Below are positions 1-7,779 of a DNA stretch of 10,882 bases, piece after piece. A program made the position numbers and the translations under genes. The DNA lies in contig CAWUTX010000101.1 of the NCBI GenBank assembly GCA_963925015.1, positions 1-10,882 on the forward strand, in the 5' to 3' direction. Source of the stretch: JAQBXX01 sp963925015 (GTDB lineage Bacteria; Pseudomonadota; Gammaproteobacteria; SURF-13). The notes beneath the pieces were generated by a model. The model was not told the DNA's origin. It saw only the letters and a program-made list of their open reading frames with translations, and made no database searches. Each line of letters starts with the position of its first letter. Position 1 is the first letter of the stretch.

Positions 1-1423
<1,423 letters not shown>

Positions 1424-1431
<8 letters not shown>

Positions 1432-2497
1432 GCGCTATCTCGCGGCATACATCGGCTACGCGCGCGGCGGCGTCGGGCAGGGCGAGTCGATGCGCGGCCT
1501 CACCCATGACGCGCAGACGTTCGGGCGCGCGCTGAAATTGTGCGATCAAGGAGCCGAGGTGTTGCGGTGTCAGTTGCGGCTGCGGCACCAGCAGCGCAGC
1601 GTTCGCGTCGGCCAGATAGCGCGCGTTGTGGGTCTGGTGATCGTCCACCGCCAACGGGTAGGGTACGAGTATGGAGGCGACGCCGGCGCAGGCCATCTCG
1701 GCAATGGTCAACGCGCCCGCGCGGCATAACACCAGATCGGCCCAGGTGTACGCTTCAGCCATGTCGTCGATGAACGGCGCGATGCGCGCCATCACATTCG
1801 CTGCGTGATATTCCTGCTGCGCCGCCTCGAAGTGCTGCGCGCCGGTCTGGTGCCACACCTCGGGGCGCTGCGCTGCGTCGAGTTCGCGCAAGGCGCGCGG
1901 CACCACGTCGTTTAACGCGCGCGCGCCACGGCTGCCGCCCAGCACCAGCAGCCGCAACGGCCCGTCGTGCGCCGTGCGCGGGCGGGCGGCTATCGCCGCA
2001 ATCTCCACGCGCACCGGGTTGCCGGTGTGCAAGGGTTTGTGTTTTTTCGGCAGACTGCCGGGGAAAGCCTCCAGCACGCGGTTGGCCAGCGGTGCAAGCA
2101 GACGATTGGTGAGACCCGCGATGCTGTTCTGTTCGTGAATCACCAGCGGTTTGTCGAGCAGCCACGCTACAAACCCGCCGGGGCCGGTGACGAAGCCGCC
2201 CATGCCGAGCACCAGAGTGGGTTTGATCTGCCACATGAGCGCCAGCGACTGCAGAAATGCCAGCCCGAGCTTGTAGGGTGCGAACACCCAGCTCAGCACG
2301 CTCTTACCGCGCAGCCCACTCACCATGATAAAGGAAATCGGAAATCCGGCGCGCGGCACGAGTTCGGCCTCCAGCCCCGCGCGCGTACCGAGCCATTGCA
2401 CGTCCCAACCGTGTTGCTTTAATTCTGCGGCGACGGCCAAAGCGGGGAATATGTGTCCCCCGGTGCCACCCGCCATGATTAAAACGCGCGTCGCCAT
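1424..2497 (-). CDS. murG: Lipid II synthase: UDP-GlcNAc--undecaprenyl-PP-MurNAc-pentapeptide GlcNAc transferase MurG
   Basis: Peripheral inner-membrane GT-B glycosyltransferase that moves GlcNAc from UDP-GlcNAc to lipid I, giving lipid II. The protein is 357 residues (E. coli 355). Seen: N-terminal glycine-rich loop GGTGGHIFPALAVA (10-23), the lipid I-side stretch GMGGFVTGPGG (98-108), HEQNSIAGLTNR (121-132), the second glycine loop LGGSRGARALN (186-196), and the UDP-GlcNAc-binding region with RAGALTIAEM (259-268) and PYPLAVDDHQTHNA (279-292). The open frame extends upstream of this start to 3094, but that part is out-of-frame ftsW. The ATG at 2497 is chosen because it begins the conserved MATRVLIMAGGTGGH and has GGAGAG six bases upstream. 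It starts inside the last codons of ftsW (19-nt overlap), and its stop overlaps the murC start. No key residue appears to be missing. Confidence 0.98.
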
Positions 2498-3702
2498 AAC
2501 GGTCTCTCCATGGTAGGCCGGCCGGAGGGCTTGCGTTGCGGAACGTACACCTCGTAATGAATGCGCGCGAGCAGTGCTACCGCGATGCAACTGGCCACGA
2601 TGCTGCTGCCGCCGTAACTCATGAACGGGAGGGTGAGGCCCTTGGTCGGCAGCAGGCCCATGTTGACGCCAAGGTTGATGCCGGCGGCGAGCGCGATCAA
2701 CAGCCCGATGCCATAGGCGAGATAGGCCGCGAACGGGTTGCCGGTCAGCATCGCCTGCTGTGCGAGCGCAAACGCGCGCCACACGATCACGCCGAACAGC
2801 GCGATCACTACGAGCGCGCCGACCAGCCCCAGTTCCTCGGCCAGCACCGCAAACAGAAAATCGGTGTGCGCCTCGGGCAGGTAAAACAGTTTCTGTATGC
2901 TGGCGCCGAGCCCCACGCCGAACCAGTCGCCGCGTCCGAAGGCGATCAGCGCCTGCGTCAACTGAAAGCCGCTGTTGAACGGATCGGCCCAGGGGTTGAG
3001 AAACGTGGTGAGACGCTGCAGGCGGTAGGGGGCGGCCACCGCGAGCACACCAAAGACGGCTACTACGAGCAGGAGCAGCGCGCCGAATTGCCACAGGCGC
3101 GCGCCGGCGAGAAACAGCAGGCCGAGCGCGGTGGCGAGCATGATCAATGCGGCGCCGAAGTCCGGTTCGGCGAGCAGCAGCGCGGCCATCAGCACAAAGA
3201 CCGTCATCGGCTTGAGAAAGCCACGCAGCGAGTTCTGCACCTCGGCGCCGCGCCGTACCAGATAGCCAGAGAGGTAGATCACCACCAGGAGTTTGACGAA
3301 TTCCGAGGGCTGCAGGTTCACCGGCCCGAGCACGAGCCAGCGTGTGCTACCGTTCACTGTGTGCCCGATGCCGGGCATGATTACCAGCAGCAGCAGCAGC
3401 ATGCCCACCACCAGCAACGGCGCGCCATACTTTTCCCAGTACACCAGACGGATGTGCCATACCAGCCACGCGCACACCAGGCCGACGCCGATGAACGCGC
3501 TTTGACGCAGCAGAAAATAAAACGGCTGGCCGGTGGCGCGCTCGGCGCTGGTGATGGAGCTTGAGGCGACCATGACCACGCCGATGGCGAGCAGGGCCAG
3601 CGCCGCGCTCAGCAGCCACATATCCATCGGACGCGCAGGCGCTGCCGCCTGTGCAGAGCCTGGTCGCTGCCGGGCGGTACCGAAATAGCGCAGCACGCTC
3701 AC
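2479..3702 (-). CDS. ftsW: Septal peptidoglycan glycosyltransferase FtsW (SEDS family)
   Basis: Polytopic inner-membrane SEDS protein that polymerises lipid II glycan at the septum together with its class B PBP partner FtsI, encoded in the same cluster. The protein is 407 residues, usual for FtsW. A polar N-terminal tail of about 27 residues precedes about ten hydrophobic segments, the first at about 29-48. Seen: NGSTRWLVLGPVNLQPSEFVK (split here as NGSTRW 117-122 and QPSEFVK 131-137), AEPDFGAAL (178-186), the LPEAHTDFLFAVLAEELG region (275-292) whose Asp281 matches the catalytic Asp of SEDS enzymes, and the signature GINLGVNMGLLPTKGLTLPF (341-360) followed by MSYGGSS. RodA is an alternative SEDS assignment, but position between murD and murG identifies FtsW. 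The start is GTG, overlapping the murD stop as GTGA, with GGGAG upstream; the next Met codons (26, 28) would remove the cytoplasmic tail. Confidence 0.97.
   Translation of the reverse strand: MSVLRYFGTARQRPGSAQAAAPARPMDMWLLSAALALLAIGVVMVASSSITSAERATGQPFYFLLRQSAFIGVGLVCAWLVWHIRLVYWEKYGAPLLVVGMLLLLLVIMPGIGHTVNGSTRWLVLGPVNLQPSEFVKLLVVIYLSGYLVRRGAEVQNSLRGFLKPMTVFVLMAALLLAEPDFGAALIMLATALGLLFLAGARLWQFGALLLLVVAVFGVLAVAAPYRLQRLTTFLNPWADPFNSGFQLTQALIAFGRGDWFGVGLGASIQKLFYLPEAHTDFLFAVLAEELGLVGALVVIALFGVIVWRAFALAQQAMLTGNPFAAYLAYGIGLLIALAAGINLGVNMGLLPTKGLTLPFMSYGGSSIVASCIAVALLARIHYEVYVPQRKPSGRPTMERPLWRRAF
2504..2509 (-). promoter_or_regulatory. Shine-Dalgarno site of murG
   Basis: The coding strand reads GGAGAG, then six bases, then ATG at 2497. 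The site lies within the ftsW coding sequence. It decides the murG start against the long upstream extension of the same open frame. Confidence 0.65.
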
Positions 3703-5180
3703 GGCGACATTTCTCCCAGACAGGCGCGCACCGCAGCGGCGAATACGCGCCCGCGTTCCTCATAGCCGCTGTACATGTCGAAGCTGGCGCAGGCTGGTGA
3801 CAGCAATACTGCATCACCCGCCTGCGCGAGATGCTGTGCCTTGCGTACCGCATCTTTCATGTCGCTCGCCTGTACCAGCGGCGCCGTATCAGCGAGCGCT
3901 GCTTCGATCAGCGGCGCATCGCGGCCGATCAGTACCACCGCGCGTGCGTGTGTGGCGACCGCTGCGCGTAAAACAGAGAAGTCGGCGCTCTTGCCGTCGC
4001 CGCCCGCGATGAGTATGATCTTGCTGGTACCGAGCGTAGCACCAAGTCCGGACAGCGCCGCGAGCGTCGCGCCCACGTTGGTGCCTTTGGAGTCGTTGTA
4101 CCAGCTCACGCCATCCCGCTCCGCTACCCACTGCGAGCGGTGCGGCAGGCCCGCGAATTCTTTCAATGCCTCCAGCATCGCGCCCATGGGCAGGCCTACG
4201 GCCTCGCCCAGCGCCAGCGCAGCGAGCGCGTTGGCGATGTTGTGGTCACCCTTGATGCGTAACGCGCTTGCGGGTAGCAGGATTTTTTCGCCGTGCGCGA
4301 GCCAGCGCTCGCCTTGCACACTGCGCACGCCGAAATCCGTGTGTGCGGGTTCGTTCAAGGTGAAGCCGGAAATTTTTCTGCCCGCTTCGCTCATGGTGGC
4401 GACCATGAGATCATCGCGATTGACCACCATGACGCCGCTGCCGTGATACACGCGGCTTTTGGCTGCGGCATATTCGGCAAGGTCAGCATAGCGATCCATG
4501 TGATCGGGCGTGATGTTGAGCACGACCGCCGCCGCAGCGTTGAGCGAACGCGTGGTCTCCAGTTGAAAGCTGGACAGTTCCAGTACGTAAAGATCGGGCT
4601 CTGACTTTTCCGCCAGCCAGGGATGGCTTAGTGTCGGTCGCTCCCGGCGTCCTGTCTCCCGCGACATTGGTACATCCCTGTACAGCACGGGAGGCAGGAC
4701 GCCTGGAGCGACCAGCATATCCAGCGCCGGCGTGCCGAGATTGCCGCCCACGCGCGCTTTGCGGCCCGCACGTTTGGCCATTTCACCCACCAGTGTGGTG
4801 ACGGTGCTCTTGCCGTTAGAGCCGGTAATGGCGATCACCGGCGCATGCGCGGCCTGCGCGAACAGTTCGATATCGCCTATGATTTCCACACCGCGCGCCT
4901 GTGCTGCGGCGAGCGCGGGATCGCGCAGACTGACGCCGGGGCTGACGATGATCTGAGTCGCCTGCGCCAACGCATGGGCATCGAGGCCGTTCAGCAACAG
5001 CGGTGCGCGGGGAAATTCTTTTTGCAGCGCGGCGAGTCCGGGCGGCGCGGCGCGGCTGTCGGTGACGGCAAACGCCACGCCGCGTGCGCCGAGAAAACGC
5101 GCGCAGGACAGGCCGGTCTTGCCCAGGCCGACGATGAGGGTCTGCGGTAGTGCTGCGTCGTGTGTAATGACGGTCGCCAT
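3699..5180 (-). CDS. murD: UDP-N-acetylmuramoyl-L-alanine--D-glutamate ligase MurD with an in-frame insertion
   Basis: Cytoplasmic ATP-dependent ligase that adds D-glutamate to UDP-MurNAc-L-Ala. Seen: N-terminal UDP-binding domain with GLGKTGLSCARFL (18-30), IVSPGV (78-83), P-loop AITGSNGKST (117-126), GGNLGTPAL (145-153), LELSSFQLETT (200-210), NITPDHMDRY (222-231), the probable carbamylated Lys241 in AAAKSRVY, GDHNIANALAA (311-321), YNDSKGTN (361-368), AGGDGK (392-397) and the C-terminal SPACASFDMY (461-470). At 493 residues it is clearly longer than E. coli MurD (438). Most of the excess is one block, about residues 157-190, between PALDML and DLYVLELSS, where E. coli has about eight residues. 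The block coincides with a strong palindrome (4636-4713) and is Arg/Pro-rich, unlike the family. All flanking catalytic motifs are intact and the frame is kept, so the gene is probably functional. It starts 1 nt after the mraY stop (TGA-G-ATG). Confidence 0.97.
   Translation of the reverse strand: MATVITHDAALPQTLIVGLGKTGLSCARFLGARGVAFAVTDSRAAPPGLAALQKEFPRAPLLLNGLDAHALAQATQIIVSPGVSLRDPALAAAQARGVEIIGDIELFAQAAHAPVIAITGSNGKSTVTTLVGEMAKRAGRKARVGGNLGTPALDMLVAPGVLPPVLYRDVPMSRETGRRERPTLSHPWLAEKSEPDLYVLELSSFQLETTRSLNAAAAVVLNITPDHMDRYADLAEYAAAKSRVYHGSGVMVVNRDDLMVATMSEAGRKISGFTLNEPAHTDFGVRSVQGERWLAHGEKILLPASALRIKGDHNIANALAALALGEAVGLPMGAMLEALKEFAGLPHRSQWVAERDGVSWYNDSKGTNVGATLAALSGLGATLGTSKIILIAGGDGKSADFSVLRAAVATHARAVVLIGRDAPLIEAALADTAPLVQASDMKDAVRKAQHLAQAGDAVLLSPACASFDMYSGYEERGRVFAAAVRACLGEMSP
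3713..3717 (-). promoter_or_regulatory. Probable Shine-Dalgarno site of ftsW
   Basis: GGGAG on the coding strand lies ten bases before the GTG at 3702, inside the last codons of murD. Together with the GTGA stop/start overlap it supports the GTG start over the downstream Met codons. Confidence 0.5.
4636..4713. repeat. In-frame palindromic element inside murD
   Basis: Arms 4636-4661 and 4688-4713 are 26 bp each and inversely complementary at 24 positions. The 26-nt loop holds a smaller inverted repeat, GTAC at 4670-4673 and 4680-4683 around ATCCCT. The palindrome encodes MurD residues from about 157 to 182. The extra protein relative to E. coli runs to about residue 190. An insertion of 102 bp (34 codons) spanning about 4612-4713 would account for most of it; that outer boundary is inferred. 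The adjoining 4616-4627 forms a small GCCA/TGGC hairpin. The layout resembles the in-frame palindromic elements of Rickettsia. I have a general impression of dispersed repeats with a TACAGGGATGTAC core in some gammaproteobacteria, which I cannot verify here. Confidence 0.85.
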
Positions 5181-5181
5181 C

Positions 5182-6264
5182 TCAACGTATCTTCAGTGTC
5201 GCCAGCCCGATCAGCACCAGCACCACGGTGATGATCCAGAAGCGCACGATCACGCGCGGTTCGGGCCAGCCCTTGAGTTCAAAGTGGTGATGCAGCGGCG
5301 CCATGCGGAAGATGCGTTTTCCGGTGAGCTTGAACGACGCCACCTGCATAATCACAGACACGGTTTCCATCACGAACACGCCGCCCATGATGAACAGCAC
5401 CATCTCCTGGCGCACCACCACGGCGATCACACCCAGCGCCGCGCCCAGACCGAGCGCGCCGATGTCGCCCATGAACACCTGCGCTGGATAGGTGTTGAAC
5501 CACAGAAAGCCCAAACCCGCGCCCGCGAGTGCGCCGCAGAAAATCACCAGTTCGCCCACGCCGGGGATGTGGGGAATGCTGAGGTAGTGGGCGAAATTCA
5601 CGTGGCCGGTAACGTAGGCGAAGATGCCCAACGCCGAGCCCACCATCACCGTGGGCAGGATGGCGAGGCCGTCGAGACCGTCGGTGAGATTGACCGCGTT
5701 GCTGGTGCCGACGATAACGAAATAGGCGAGCAGGATGAACAGCGCGCCAAGCTCAATAGAGGCGTGCTTGAAAAACGGTATGATGAATTGTGTCTCGGCG
5801 GGAATCTGTGCGGTGTAAAACAGAACCAGTGCCGCGCACAAACCCACCACCGACTGCCAGAAATATTTGGCGCGCGCGGACAGTCCCTTCGAGCTGCCCT
5901 GCGTCAGTTTGGCATAATCGTCGATGCCGCCGATGAGTCCGAACAGCAGCGTGACGATGAGTACCAGCCAGACATGGCGATTGCCCAGGTCGGCCCACAA
6001 CAGCGTGGCCACAGTGATGGAAGCCAGAATCAGCGCGCCGCCCATGGTGGGTGTGCCGGCCTTGCTCAGGTGGCTCTGCGGGCCATCGCTGCGCACCTGC
6101 TGACCGATCTGGCGGAAGCTCAGCAGACGGATCATGCGCGGGCCGAGCAGCAACGAAATCAGCAGTGCGGTGAGCACGCCGAGGATGGCGCGCAGCGTGA
6201 GGTACTGAAAGACATTAAAGCCGGTGTAGAATTTTTCCAGCCAGGCGAACAGGTAAAGCAGCAT
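5182..6264 (-). CDS. mraY: Phospho-N-acetylmuramoyl-pentapeptide transferase MraY
   Basis: Polytopic inner-membrane enzyme that transfers phospho-MurNAc-pentapeptide from the UDP-linked precursor to undecaprenyl phosphate, forming lipid I. The protein is 360 residues, the same length as E. coli MraY. Seen: FQYLTLRA (19-26), KAGTPTMGG (68-76), the Mg-binding pair Asp115-Asp116 in GGIDDYAKL, NLTDGLDGLA (192-201), WFNTYPAQVFMGD (255-267) with Asp267, the RQEMVLFIMGGVFVMET stretch (285-301), and the cytoplasmic PLHHHFE (323-329) before a last hydrophobic segment. The ATG at 6264 begins the family-typical MLLYLFAWLEKFYTGFNVFQ; GGAG lies nine bases upstream. Unlike the other joints of this operon it is separated from murF, by 153 bp filled with palindromic sequence. 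It ends 1 nt before murD. Confidence 0.98.
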   Translation of the reverse strand: MLLYLFAWLEKFYTGFNVFQYLTLRAILGVLTALLISLLLGPRMIRLLSFRQIGQQVRSDGPQSHLSKAGTPTMGGALILASITVATLLWADLGNRHVWLVLIVTLLFGLIGGIDDYAKLTQGSSKGLSARAKYFWQSVVGLCAALVLFYTAQIPAETQFIIPFFKHASIELGALFILLAYFVIVGTSNAVNLTDGLDGLAILPTVMVGSALGIFAYVTGHVNFAHYLSIPHIPGVGELVIFCGALAGAGLGFLWFNTYPAQVFMGDIGALGLGAALGVIAVVVRQEMVLFIMGGVFVMETVSVIMQVASFKLTGKRIFRMAPLHHHFELKGWPEPRVIVRFWIITVVLVLIGLATLKIR

Positions 6265-6311
6265 GGGCTAGTGCTCCGCGTCGTGACTGATTAGTTCATT
6301 ATTAAGGCTGC

Positions 6312-6368
6312 ACTCTCCGCCACGTCCCCGCCCCCTGTTGAGGGGGCGCGACAGGGTGGGGGCAGAGT
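6312..6368. repeat. GC-rich hairpin element in the murF-mraY gap
   Basis: A perfect 8-bp stem (CGCCCCCT at 6329-6336, AGGGGGCG at 6341-6348) closes a GTTG loop. Outside it, runs of C on the left and G on the right continue imperfect pairing, and the ends ACTCT (6312-6316) and AGAGT (6364-6368) are inversely complementary. It has the look of a small dispersed REP- or MITE-like palindrome. On the coding strand no T-run follows the stem, so a classical intrinsic terminator is not supported. Only one copy is in the window, so repetitiveness is unproven. Confidence 0.5.
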
Positions 6369-6379
6369 AAACGCGGTAT

Positions 6380-6434
6380 TTACTCAGGAGACATAATTTA
6401 CGAGGTGTTGTCATACATTATGTCTCCTGAGTAA
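6380..6434. repeat. Perfect 18-bp inverted repeat spanning the murF stop codon
   Basis: TTACTCAGGAGACATAAT (6380-6397) and its exact reverse complement (6417-6434) flank a 19-nt loop. The right arm is the last codons and TAA stop of murF; the left arm is non-coding. A third short segment, GAGTAAA at 6365-6371, can pair with TTTACTC at 6379-6385, so two mutually exclusive hairpins are possible in the mRNA, the 18-bp one being far stronger. No U-tract follows on the coding strand. The stem also contains AGGAG, five bases before an ATG that overlaps the murF stop as TAATG. Confidence 0.85.
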
Positions 6435-7779
6435 GCGTGAGTGCCGCGACCACGCGCTCCATCTGTGCGCTGTGCGAGCCCTTTACCAGCAGCGTGACGG
6501 CGTCTGCGTGCTTGTCCATAAGCGCGACGCGGAGTGCATCGATGAGTTCGGCTTGCGTAGCGAAGTGGTGCGCGCCCGGGCCGAAGGTTTGTGCAGCCTC
6601 ACGGCTCAGTGAGCCCACACTGTAAAGTTGCTCGGCACCTGCCGCGCGCGCGCCGTGCCCCACTTCACTGTGCAGACGCTCAGCGTCCGGCCCCAATTCC
6701 GCCATATCGCCCAGCACCAGCCACTTCGCGCCGAGTTGTGCGGCGAGCACTGCAAGGCCCGCAGCGAGCGAGGCGGGGTTGGCGTTGTAGCTGTCGTCGA
6801 TGATGCGCGCGCCGTTGCGGCCGGCGCGGATGTGTAACCGGCCCGCGACCGGCTGCATGTTTTCCAGGCCATACTGAATGTCGGTGAGCGGCGCACCGGC
6901 CGCCAGCGCGGCGGCGGTGGCGGCCAGCGCGTTCATCACGTTGTGTCGGCCCGGAAGCTTGAGGCGCAGCGCCAGCGTGCCCGCCGGAGTCACCAGGTGC
7001 AGCACGCTGCCATCGGCGTGCGCTTCCCATTCTGCGCTCACATCTGCGGACTGGGTCATTCCAAAGCTGAGTGTGCGGTGATGGCCTACCAGCGTGCGCC
7101 ACAGTTCCGCGTAAGCGTCGTCGGCGTTGATGACGGCGATGCCGTCGGCGCCGAGGCCGCCGAAGATTTCACCCTTGGCGTGCGCCACGCCTTCGATGCT
7201 GCCGAAACCTTCGAGGTGCGCCGGGCCGGCATTGGTGATGAGCGCGACCGTCGGTTGCGCGATGCGCGTGAGAGTGCCGATTTCGCCCGCATGGTTGGCG
7301 CCCATTTCTATCACTGCGTAACGCTGTTTGCCGTCGAGGCGGAACAGCGTGAGCGGCACGCCGATGTCGTTGTTGAAGTTGCCGTGCGTGACCAGCACCG
7401 GCCCGCTCTGCGCGACGATGGCGGCGATCATTTCCTTAACTGTGGTCTTGCCGTTGCTGCCGGTGACGGCGATGAGCGGCAGTGGAAAGCGCGCGCGCCA
7501 GGCGGCGGCGAGCTGGCCGAGGCCGGTGCGCGTGTGCGGCACCACGAGTTGGGGCAGAGCGGTGTCCACGCGTTCACTCACCAGTGCGGCGGCCGCGCCC
7601 TTGGCTGCGGCCTCAGGCACAAAACGGTGGCCGTCGAAATTCGGGCCGTTAAGCGCGACAAACAGATTGCCGCGTTGCAGGCTGCGTGTGTCGGTGCTCA
7701 CGCCGTGGAATTCCACATCCGCCCCCAGATGTTCGGCGGCGAGCAGGTGCGCGGCGGCGGAGAGTGGCATGCTGATCAT
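6418..7779 (-). CDS. murF: UDP-N-acetylmuramoyl-tripeptide--D-alanyl-D-alanine ligase MurF
   Basis: Cytoplasmic ATP-dependent ligase that adds D-Ala-D-Ala to UDP-MurNAc-tripeptide, completing the pentapeptide used by MraY. The protein is 453 residues (E. coli 452). Seen: N-terminal STDTRSLQRGNLFVALNG (28-45), P-loop VTGSNGKTT (105-113), THGNFNNDIGVPLTL (131-145), EMGANHAGEIG (158-168), TNAGPAHLEGFG (182-193), PGRHNVMNALAA (276-287), DDSYNANPASL (328-338), LGDMAELG (356-363) and VKGSHSAQMERVV (432-444). The start ATG overlaps the murE stop as ATGA, and the resulting MIS N-terminus resembles E. coli MurF. An ATG at codon 4 is possible: the only nearby GGAG is 2 nt from the first ATG and 11 nt from that one. 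The 3' end forms one arm of an 18-bp inverted repeat. Confidence 0.97.
   Translation of the reverse strand: MISMPLSAAAHLLAAEHLGADVEFHGVSTDTRSLQRGNLFVALNGPNFDGHRFVPEAAAKGAAAALVSERVDTALPQLVVPHTRTGLGQLAAAWRARFPLPLIAVTGSNGKTTVKEMIAAIVAQSGPVLVTHGNFNNDIGVPLTLFRLDGKQRYAVIEMGANHAGEIGTLTRIAQPTVALITNAGPAHLEGFGSIEGVAHAKGEIFGGLGADGIAVINADDAYAELWRTLVGHHRTLSFGMTQSADVSAEWEAHADGSVLHLVTPAGTLALRLKLPGRHNVMNALAATAAALAAGAPLTDIQYGLENMQPVAGRLHIRAGRNGARIIDDSYNANPASLAAGLAVLAAQLGAKWLVLGDMAELGPDAERLHSEVGHGARAAGAEQLYSVGSLSREAAQTFGPGAHHFATQAELIDALRVALMDKHADAVTLLVKGSHSAQMERVVAALTLTQET

Noticed and set aside
2498..3094. 199-codon N-terminal extension of the murG frame
   Set aside because: It is the out-of-frame reading of ftsW. 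A conserved MurG N-terminus with its own SD begins at 2497.
2536..3564. 342-codon plus-strand ORF antisense to ftsW
   Set aside because: The antisense of a membrane protein gene gives a highly charged Gln/His/Arg-rich sequence. No domain is recognised and ftsW is certain on the other strand.
5062..6294. 410-codon plus-strand ORF antisense to mraY and the murD start
   Set aside because: It is the mirror of strongly conserved mraY in GC-rich DNA. The product is His/Gln/Asp-rich low complexity with no family resemblance.
6284..6325. Possible promoter for mraY with a TAATAAT-like -10 on the coding strand (around 6296-6303)
   Set aside because: No convincing -35 hexamer at the right spacing; the AT-rich patch alone is not enough.
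6325..6352. GC-rich hairpin as an intrinsic terminator between murF and mraY
   Set aside because: Neither strand has a T-run after the stem, and termination here would cut off mraY and the rest of an essential operon.
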